Positions 55,322-64,000 of a DNA stretch of 64,000 bases are shown in pieces. The notes beneath the pieces are model-generated. The model was not told the DNA's origin, did not search any database, and saw only the letters and a program-made list of their open reading frames with translations. The stretch covers positions 1-64,000 of the forward strand of contig JAJEAH010000005.1 of NCBI GenBank assembly GCA_022824225.1, given 5' to 3'. Position numbers and translations under genes: made by a program. This DNA is from Chloroflexota bacterium (GTDB lineage Bacteria; Chloroflexota; UBA11872; VXOZ01). Every line of letters starts with the position of its first letter. Position 1 is the first letter of the stretch.

Positions 55322-55873
55322 CTAGACGACTTCCAGTAGGTGATGCGGCGGGGACGGTAACTCGACAGCAATTGGGTCACCGGGTCTCACTTCGCCGCCG
55401 GACACCACAATCGACATGATACCGGCCTTGCGGACGAGGTTGCCGGAAGCGTCGCGTTCCAGCACCGCTCGCATCAGTCCCGGTTGCACGGCTTCGAGTT
55501 GCCTGCAGGGGTCGCGCAGACCGGTTATCTCCACGACCGCAGTATCGCCAAGCATTAGCCTGGCGCCGCGCGGCAGGCCGAGGAGGTGTATGCCGCGAGT
55601 GGTTATGTTCTCCCCCATCTGGCCGGCCGCTATGCAAATGCCGGCTTCCCGCAGTTCATCGTGCAATTCGGCGTGGATCAAGTGGACCTGTCTGAGATTG
55701 GGCTGGCTGGGGTCGCGGGCTACGCGTGACCGGTGCTTGACCGTTGTGCCGCCGTGAGCGTCACCCGCAACGCCCAGACCTGCAACCAGGTGGATGCGCC
55801 GCCGGCTTTGCTTTGTCATCGAGTGCGTTGGACTGCTGTTCACCGCCTCTACAAACCCTCTACCGCTAGCCAT
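55322..55873 (-). CDS. MOSC-domain protein
   Basis: A 183-aa MOSC domain of the YiiM type. The molybdenum-cofactor-linked sulfur carrier Cys appears in ITGLRDPCRQLEAVQPGL. Other cues are GDAHGGTTVKHRSR and GQMGENITTRGI. AAGGA supports the ATG. moaC lies 3 kb away, but no molybdoenzyme gene is adjacent. Confidence 0.85.
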   Translation of the reverse strand: MASGRGFVEAVNSSPTHSMTKQSRRRIHLVAGLGVAGDAHGGTTVKHRSRVARDPSQPNLRQVHLIHAELHDELREAGICIAAGQMGENITTRGIHLLGLPRGARLMLGDTAVVEITGLRDPCRQLEAVQPGLMRAVLERDASGNLVRKAGIMSIVVSGGEVRPGDPIAVELPSPPHHLLEVV

Positions 55874-56154
55874 GCTGTTCCTTTGTGGCTGGGGGTTCAG
55901 GACAGACCACGATTCTCACAGCTTCGCTCAATGCCAATTCCTTGCGGTGGACACCTGTTCCGCACCAAATCGTAGCAGCGCACTCCCGGACAGGCCGGCA
56001 AGCCCCGACCGCGTAAGACGAGCAGCGACCTTCGATCTACGCGGCGCGCCGCTGCCTGACGAAGCCGGGGCGGAACGTGATTGCACGTCTCGCACGAACC
56101 TCGACGTAGAGGTTCTCGCTGTCTGTCCGGTTTGGTGTAAGTGTAAGCCGGCCG

Positions 56155-57459
56155 CTAGCTCATGTTGTCTGCCAGGAATTGGTTCGCGATCTCACCCGCG
56201 GTCCTGATGGTTTCCTGCGGCGTCACCTCGCCCGCAATGGCCTTGTACATTTCTGCCGAGACGAGCGGCATGATGGCGCGGATGTGCGGATGCGGGATGT
56301 CGTAGTGCATGTTCTGGCTCTGTTCGATGAACGTCGGCATCCAGCCACTGTAGTCATCGGAGACGTAGTCAATGTCAACGTCATTCCGCACCGGCAGGAG
56401 AAACACGGTGGCCAGGAACGCCTTCACGTTATCGGGCTTCAGGGTATGCGCCAGCAATTGTATCGCCGCTTCGGACTGCGGGCCATCCGGCACCACCCAG
56501 CCGGAGAGCGAGCCAAAGCCAAACTGCTCTTCCTTCTCCCACGCGGGGCTGGCGGCGAGCCAGGGGATCGTCCCTTCGTCAAAGGGGGTTTTCACGTGGG
56601 TAGGCGTGCGGGCGTTGATCATGGCAGCGCTGCCATCGAAGTACGTTCCCGTACCCTCCGTTGCAATCTTCTTATTGAACAGATCGGTCAGGAACTCCAG
56701 CGCCGCCAGACCGGGGTCTTCATCGAACGTAACACTGCGACCATCCTCCGCAAAGAACTCGCCCCCGGCCTGCCAGAGCACCGGGTTGAACCACGAATTG
56801 AGCGTGTTCTTGCTGGTGGTAACCGTCAGGCCAAACTGGCTGGAGCCATCCGCGTTCTGCTTGGTCAATTGCCGCGCGACCTCCGCCACGTCATCCCAAT
56901 GGGTGGGCGGCTCATTGATGCCGGCGCCTTCGAAGATTTCACTGTTGTAGAGGGGTATGTTCACGCTCTGCCGGTGCGGGAGGAAGTGCAGCACGCCGTC
57001 GAACGTGCCGGTCTCGACGATGCCGGGCAGATAGGCGCCAAGATCGCCGAAAGTCCCCGCCTTGGCCGCGGGACCCAGATCCGCCAGGAATCCCCGGTCT
57101 ACATACATAGCGACAAAGTCGAGAAAGCCCTGCATGAGCGCCGGCGGCGCGCCGGCCGCCATGGCCGCCGGAAACTTCTCGCCGCGGAAATTGCCCGCCG
57201 GCTGGGACTGCACGACCACGACGCCCGGATGCATTTCCTGAAACTCGTCCAGCACCGCGCCGGGCAGGTATTGGGAACGAAAGCCCCATACTTGCAGCAC
57301 GCCGGAAAGCCCCTCCGCTTCCGTGGGCGCTGCGGCCCCGTCGCTTTCCGGCGCTTCCGCCGCCGGCATCGTCTGCACCTGTCCGCAGGCAGCCAGCAAC
57401 GTTGCCCCAATGCCTGCGCCTACGCCCGCGAGCATCTGCCGTCGATTCATGCGCATCAT
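56155..57459 (-). CDS. Extracellular solute-binding lipoprotein (family 1), orphan
   Basis: A 434-aa sugar-type binding protein. The N-terminus has NRRQMLAGVGAGIGATLLAAC (twin Arg R6-R7, lipobox C25), then a Pro/Ala linker and LQVWGFRSQYLPGAVLDEF. A strong AGGAGGT precedes the ATG. Another binding protein without permease or ATPase nearby. Confidence 0.87.
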   Translation of the reverse strand: MMRMNRRQMLAGVGAGIGATLLAACGQVQTMPAAEAPESDGAAAPTEAEGLSGVLQVWGFRSQYLPGAVLDEFQEMHPGVVVVQSQPAGNFRGEKFPAAMAAGAPPALMQGFLDFVAMYVDRGFLADLGPAAKAGTFGDLGAYLPGIVETGTFDGVLHFLPHRQSVNIPLYNSEIFEGAGINEPPTHWDDVAEVARQLTKQNADGSSQFGLTVTTSKNTLNSWFNPVLWQAGGEFFAEDGRSVTFDEDPGLAALEFLTDLFNKKIATEGTGTYFDGSAAMINARTPTHVKTPFDEGTIPWLAASPAWEKEEQFGFGSLSGWVVPDGPQSEAAIQLLAHTLKPDNVKAFLATVFLLPVRNDVDIDYVSDDYSGWMPTFIEQSQNMHYDIPHPHIRAIMPLVSAEMYKAIAGEVTPQETIRTAGEIANQFLADNMS

Positions 57460-57735
57460 GGCGCGACCTCCTAGGTGTGACCGTATTCCACCGGGCGCGC
57501 GTCGCGTACCTGCTGCCGGGCCACAGCTTTCTGCATGGCTCCGGCGCGCAGCAATCCGCGAGCGCCGCCATCTGACAACTCCGCTTTCGACGAGACCGAG
57601 ACATGGCAGACTCTGCGCTCGTCTATGCTGAAAGTGTGCTCCCGTGCGCGTGGGAAGTCAAGAGCGCGTGGGCGGTTCACTGCCGCCGCCACTCCGGGTC
57701 CGTGTCCGCGGCGGCACAGTCCCACGTGTTGTGTC

Positions 57736-58470
57736 CTAGACGCTGCCGCCCAGCAGGTCCAGGATATTGCCGCCCATGATCTTAGCGTAGTCGGGCTCCG
57801 GGAACTCCCAGACTTTCACCTTTGCCATTTCGGGCAGAGGCGGGTTGTAGTCACCACCGCCGTCCGAACCCCAGATGAGCTTGCTTGGACCGAGCGCGTG
57901 GTAGGCCTCACGGATCATCCACGGGCCGCTGGTGAACGACGTATCGAGCCAGATGTTGTCATGGCGCTTCGCCACGTCGAAGAAGCGCCAGTTCATGGTC
58001 TGGTCGCTGCTGGAGCCCAGGTGGGGGATGATGATCTTGGCTTGGGGCACGGCGTCCGCCCAGCGGTCGGGAAACTCCGGCTTGTGGGCGCAGCAGAGCA
58101 CGATGGGCAGATCGTAGCTCGCGCCAAGTTCGAGGATGGGCAGGAAGAGTTCGTCGGTGATCTCGCCCTGCACCTCGCCGAAGTGCAGCTTCAGGCCGCG
58201 AAACCCCCAGTCCTCGACGGCGCGGCGCACGGCGTCCAGGCCCACCGCGCCTTCCTCCGGCGCCATGTGCGCGAACGGAATGAGCCGGTCTTCCCGGCCC
58301 GTGATCGCCTTGCGGGTCAACTCATTGGATTCGCGGCTGGGCAGGCAAATGCTGAATACACACGACTTGTCCACACCCGCCTGGTCCATGTAGCGGATGG
58401 TGTCGTCGGGGTCCAGTTCGCGGCGGTACGTGTCCCCGCCTTTGACGTGGACGTGGGCGTCGATGATCAT
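57736..58470 (-). CDS. Amidohydrolase family TIM-barrel protein
   Basis: A 244-aa metal-dependent hydrolase of the amidohydrolase-2 type (DIDAHVHV start; LHFGEVQGEITDEL; IIIPHLGSSSDQ; LIWGSDGGGDYNPPL). The HxH and C-terminal Asp are visible. AAGGA precedes the ATG. Substrate unknown; the family includes decarboxylases and lactonases. Confidence 0.83.
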   Translation of the reverse strand: MIIDAHVHVKGGDTYRRELDPDDTIRYMDQAGVDKSCVFSICLPSRESNELTRKAITGREDRLIPFAHMAPEEGAVGLDAVRRAVEDWGFRGLKLHFGEVQGEITDELFLPILELGASYDLPIVLCCAHKPEFPDRWADAVPQAKIIIPHLGSSSDQTMNWRFFDVAKRHDNIWLDTSFTSGPWMIREAYHALGPSKLIWGSDGGGDYNPPLPEMAKVKVWEFPEPDYAKIMGGNILDLLGGSV

Positions 58471-58642
58471 GGCGCTATTCCTTCAAGGGAAACGAGCGGC
58501 ATCGCGCAGATACAAGTCACGGAGCCGCTTGCCCTTTGCCAGCCAATTCCCAGTGTGTGCGCACGGCGCGTCTGCCGTCTAGTATAGACCCCCGTGCCAG
58601 GGTCGCGTCCATATGTGAAAATAGGCACAAACTGCCGCGCAG

Positions 58643-58651
58643 TGCTATAAT
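58643..58651 (+). promoter_or_regulatory. Extended -10 promoter for moaC
   Basis: TGC-TATAAT forms an extended -10 box, 38 nt upstream of the moaC start. No clear -35 is present. Confidence 0.55.
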
Positions 58652-58689
58652 GTAATTAGCCCCACATAAGGCAACGAGGCGATTCTGCA

Positions 58690-59217
58690 ATGGCGTTGAC
58701 ACACTTCAATCAGTCCGGCTTGCCGCGCATGGTAGACGTGGGTGACAAGCCGGATACCGCCCGTGAAGCGAAGGCTGAAGGCGCGGTGGCGGTGCTGCCG
58801 GAGACGTTGGAACTACTCCGCCAACAGCAGGAATCACCGCCACAGGAGTCCGGCCCGCTCAAGAAGGGCAACGTGCTGGCGGTGGCGCAAGTGGCGGGAA
58901 TCATGGCGGCCAAGTCCACCTGGCAGATGATTCCCATGTGCCATCCCTTGCCGCTGAGTGGTGTGGACCTGGCCTTCACCCTCGATGAGACCCGGAATTG
59001 TGTCCGCATCCAGGCCACCGTGCGCACCACGGGCAAAACCGGCGTGGAGATGGAAGCGCTGACCGCCGTGAGCGTCGCCGCTCTCACCATCTACGACATG
59101 TGCAAGGCCGTGGACAAGGGCATGCGCATCGAGAGTGTGCGCCTCATCGCCAAGAGCGGCGGAATGAGCGGTGACTACGCGGCCGCGGAAACTGCTGACG
59201 CCGCGAACGACGGTTGA
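58690..59217 (+). CDS. moaC: Cyclic pyranopterin monophosphate synthase MoaC
   Basis: A 175-aa enzyme of molybdopterin biosynthesis. It carries the MoaC start MVDVGDKPDTAREA, the IPMCHPLPLSGVDL active-site loop and GVEMEALTAVSVAALTIYDMCKAVDKGM with the catalytic Lys. It is a single-gene unit; no moaA or other cofactor gene is adjacent. Confidence 0.96.
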   Translation: MALTHFNQSGLPRMVDVGDKPDTAREAKAEGAVAVLPETLELLRQQQESPPQESGPLKKGNVLAVAQVAGIMAAKSTWQMIPMCHPLPLSGVDLAFTLDETRNCVRIQATVRTTGKTGVEMEALTAVSVAALTIYDMCKAVDKGMRIESVRLIAKSGGMSGDYAAAETADAANDG

Positions 59218-59865
59218 GGAACGCGTGGCCGCGCCTGCCCACGGCACCGTGAGCGAGAGCACGCCCTTCTCGCGTGCCGTGCCGCCGGTGTGAAGCAATG
59301 CTCCGGTGTGCAGGCGTAGGGGCGGTTCGCGAACCGCCCCTACGTTGGAAGGGTGTTCATCGCGCCGCCAAGCGGAAGCGGACGTGAACCGTCCCTGCGT
59401 TGGATGGATGTTTGCCGCACCGCCAAGTGCAGGCGGAGGCGAACCGCCCCTACGTTGGATGGAAGTTTGCGCAAGCAGCAGCAGCGGCGCGAGGAAAGTC
59501 TGCTTCTCTTGGCAATGCCGGTAGGGCCCGCAGGTTACAAACCTGCGCTACCGGATTGGGGTTCGCGGGTTGCAGACGTGTGCAACCGGAGCGTATGCGG
59601 AGCTGGCGCGCATGTTCCGGTGTGTAGGCGTAGGGGCGGTTCGCGAACCGCCCCTACCGGATTGGGGTTCGCGGGCTGCGGACATGGGCAACCGCCGGGG
59701 CAGGGCCCGCAGGTTTGTAACCTGCGCTTCCGGAGTGAAAGCGCTTAGACGAGCCACCGTTTGGGCAATACACGCTGGGGCGCTTCCGTTGGGCCACTGG
59801 TTGTGGCAGTAGACAAGTCGCGGAAGCACACCCACGAGCGCCTTTTCTGACCGCAAGGAGCGAGC
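59218..59865. repeat. Intergenic region with R4 and R3 palindromes
   Basis: Two perfect 28-bp palindromes of the GTAGGGGCGGTTCG/CGAACCGCCCCTAC type are at 59316-59343 and 59630-59657, with half-copies near 59380 and 59431. R3 copies are at 59528-59552 and 59707-59730. A cluster of 8-bp stems near 59239-59283 could end the moaC message. No gene is supported. Confidence 0.8.
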
Positions 59866-62364
<2,499 letters not shown>

Positions 62365-62529
62365 AGCCAATAGCAAGACCGCGCCCGAAACCTGCCCAAG
62401 CGCGTGTTTGCCTGCCCTGCTCGCTCAGGTTGCGGAGCGGTGGCTCAAGCGCGCCGCGCCCGCCTGCATTGACAGATTCTCGCCTGCTACGGCAATATGC
62501 GAATGAGTCGAGCCTCTCCTGCTCAAACG

Positions 62530-62701
62530 GTTGGCAGCAAAATCGACACAGCCACCGTGTGTGTGTGCGGAATTCAGAACTGAGTTCAGGGATTTGGCGT
62601 ATCGGCTCAAACAGCGGCTGAATCGCCAGACGCTATAACTGGCAGGGCTGGCGATCGCGGCAGGCGGTGTGGCGGTAGCAATACTCAAGTGGTTCCCATA
62701 G
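62530..62701 (+). pseudogene. Decayed DUF1640/CCDC90-like gene fragment
   Basis: The frame EFRDLAYRLKQRLNRQTL, then a TAA at 62636-62638, then LAGLAIAAGGVAVAILKWFP and a stop, matches the C-terminal coiled coil and membrane helix of DUF1640-type proteins. Upstream, KIDTATV and IQN fit the same family only after a frameshift near 62580. It resembles the intact small gene at 63522. The rest of the 62365-62746 gap shows nothing else. Confidence 0.45.
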
Positions 62702-62746
62702 GGCGCAAGCCGATTGCCGGGGGCCTCAGTCTAAGAAAGAAGACCC

Positions 62747-63439
62747 ATGGCGCGAGCAAAAGGCAAGAGACGCAAAGGGCAGAATCGCAAGACACAGAAT
62801 CGCCGGTCCATGGCGCGCGCGTGGCGCAAGTGGGTGATTCCGGCGGTGGTGGCGCTGTTCATCCTGGCCCTGGTTGTGCCGACGGTCTTGCCGGGCATCA
62901 TCGGATCGCCGCAGCCGGCTGAAAGCGAGGGCGCGCTGCCGACGGAGGACACGGGTGAATCCCAACAACCCGCGGGCCTGGCAGCCGGCGCGGCCGCCCC
63001 CGGCTTCTCGCTAGAGGATACGGAAGGCGAGACGGTGAGCTTAGAGTCGCTGGCGGGCAAGCCGGTCGTCATCGCGTTCTTCGCGCCGTGGTGTCCCCAC
63101 TGCCAGGACGAGGCGCCGCGCCTCAACGAAATCCACGCTCAGTACGGCGACCGCGTCCACGTCGTTTCCATCAGCGCGACGCCGTACGGCAAAGACTACT
63201 CCGCCCAGAACCAGGACCGGATCACACTGGAAGACATCACGTGGTTCCAGGAAGAGTTCCAGGTTACCTATCCGCTGCTCTTCGACCCGGCCGTGGCGGT
63301 TGGCGTCGCTTACAATATCGGCTCGTTCCCCACAACTTACTTTCTCAATGCGCAGCACCGCGTCGTGGAGGTTTTCGTGGGCGGGAGATCGGTAGCCGAG
63401 TTCCAGCGGGTGCTGGACGGGATTCTCGACGCGCAATGA
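62747..63439 (+). CDS. Membrane-anchored TlpA-like thioredoxin
   Basis: A 230-aa protein with a basic N-terminus (KGKRRKGQNRK), a membrane helix (about residues 29-50), a disordered linker and a thioredoxin domain. The active site C116-P-H-C119 lies in AFFAPWCPHCQDEAP, and a cis-Pro lies in GSFPTTYFLN. It probably reduces or oxidises exported proteins or acts in cytochrome maturation. It keeps Cys where the protein at 3658 has TGA. Confidence 0.9.
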   Translation: MARAKGKRRKGQNRKTQNRRSMARAWRKWVIPAVVALFILALVVPTVLPGIIGSPQPAESEGALPTEDTGESQQPAGLAAGAAAPGFSLEDTEGETVSLESLAGKPVVIAFFAPWCPHCQDEAPRLNEIHAQYGDRVHVVSISATPYGKDYSAQNQDRITLEDITWFQEEFQVTYPLLFDPAVAVGVAYNIGSFPTTYFLNAQHRVVEVFVGGRSVAEFQRVLDGILDAQ

Positions 63440-63521
63440 TACCGTCTTTCGCCCACGCCTCGCAGTCATTTGGTGGCGCGCGTGGCACGGAGGCGAGCAC
63501 AGAGTAGTAAGGTAGACCAGC

Positions 63522-63785
63522 ATGGCAGTCTTTGACACCCACAAGGCGTTTGAAGCCTTAACGGGCGCAGGCTTATCGGAACGCCAAGCCAAAGCCCTGA
63601 TAGATGTGGGCAGCGAAGGCTACGGTGCGTTGGCAACTAAAGCCGACGTGCGGGACATGGCAACCAAAGCCAACCTGGAAACCGGACTGCGGGACTTGGC
63701 GCAACGCATGATGATTCGCCTGGGTGCAATGCTGGTTGCCCTGACCGGTTTGGAGATGGCGATTATCGCGTTGTTCCTGCGCTAG
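63522..63785 (+). CDS. DUF1640-like small coiled-coil membrane protein
   Basis: An 87-aa protein: FDTHKAFEALTGAGLSERQAKALIDV, a coiled coil with ATKADVRDMATKANLETGLRDLAQRM and a C-terminal membrane helix (LGAMLVALTGLEMAIIALFL). This is the DUF1640/CCDC90-like layout. Function unknown. The decayed relative lies about 0.9 kb upstream. Confidence 0.75.
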   Translation: MAVFDTHKAFEALTGAGLSERQAKALIDVGSEGYGALATKADVRDMATKANLETGLRDLAQRMMIRLGAMLVALTGLEMAIIALFLR

Positions 63786-63840
63786 AAGACACAACGGCGG
63801 AAGCGGCAGCGCCTGCCTCCGACCGCGAGCGCAGAAGAGT

Positions 63841-64000
63841 TTACGGGCTGTCGTCACGGGTGCGCACAATCTCCACTCCCGGCATGCCGGATCGCCCCGT
63901 AGTGGGAAAGAGCACCGGCTTGCCGACGCGCACGCGCACCGCTTCACACGCGGGAAACTCCGCAAGCAGCGCGGCGGCAATGCGGTCTGCCAGGTTTTCT
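63841..64000 (-). CDS. folB: Dihydroneopterin aldolase FolB, C-terminal part
   Basis: The 3' end of a gene that enters from beyond the window edge. The translated 53 residues, ENLADRIAAALLAEF-PACEAVRVRVGKPV and PGVEIVRT, match the end of FolB of folate biosynthesis. TAA is the stop. The start lies outside the window. Confidence 0.75.
   Translation of the reverse strand, partial: ENLADRIAAALLAEFPACEAVRVRVGKPVLFPTTGRSGMPGVEIVRTRDDSP

Overview
The window is GC-rich DNA with short, moderately spaced operons on both strands. It has many lipoprotein-type solute-binding proteins with few matching permeases, several GTG starts with good Shine-Dalgarno sites, and intergenic DNA full of short palindromic repeat families. 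Gene content (Gfo/Idh/MocA oxidoreductases, amidohydrolases, orphan binding proteins, plant-type LRR and ankyrin proteins, PIN-domain operons, CAU tRNAs) suggests a free-living or host-associated Chloroflexota-like bacterium, possibly a sponge symbiont. That taxonomic call is inference: no rRNA gene is present. TGA is used as a normal stop throughout, apart from one probable selenocysteine codon.

Layout. 0-3 kb: a SelA/DgaE-like PLP enzyme and an NAD-dependent epimerase set in repeat-rich DNA. 3.6-10.9 kb (minus): a complete peptide-type ABC transporter (binding protein, two permeases, two ATPases) followed by a membrane-anchored thioredoxin. The thioredoxin's first active-site Cys is replaced by an in-frame TGA (U-G-G-C) with a SECIS-like hairpin 20 nt downstream; this is the most notable object in the window. 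11.4-15.6 kb: an accessory island with a type ISP restriction-modification remnant, a PD-(D/E)XK-like protein coupled to a pentapeptide-repeat membrane protein, a PIN/partner pair, and a DUF6338-like membrane protein followed by a 50-aa Pro/Lys-rich ORF. 15.8-16.4 kb: two tRNAs with CAU anticodon. 16.7-23.2 kb: ornithine cyclodeaminase-like, HD-domain, Gfo/Idh/MocA and ParA proteins, rsfS with a promoter that implies leaderless mRNA, and nadD.

23.4-27.4 kb: a large secreted plant-type LRR protein and small membrane proteins. 28.6-30.9 kb: a HAD phosphatase and a three-gene PIN operon. 31.3-38.6 kb: three solute-binding lipoproteins without permeases, purD, and a tandemly duplicated two-gene cassette (small protein plus retropepsin-like protease) whose duplication also copied the 5' end of purD. 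39-46 kb: a large coiled-coil protein, a DUF3574 lipoprotein, a DUF3604 protein, an orphan DarG-type macrodomain and an ankyrin protein. 46-50 kb: a metal-ligand-less MBL-fold protein coupled to pyrG, then an MFS exporter. 50.3-58.5 kb: catabolic-looking enzymes and another binding protein. 58.7-64 kb: moaC, gyrA with an unusual quinolone-determining region, a TlpA-like thioredoxin, a DUF1640-like protein with a decayed relative upstream, and the 3' end of folB running off the window.

Housekeeping genes (pyrG, purD, gyrA, nadD, rsfS, moaC, parA, folB) are scattered among accessory modules. All assignments come from reading the sequence; no database search was run.
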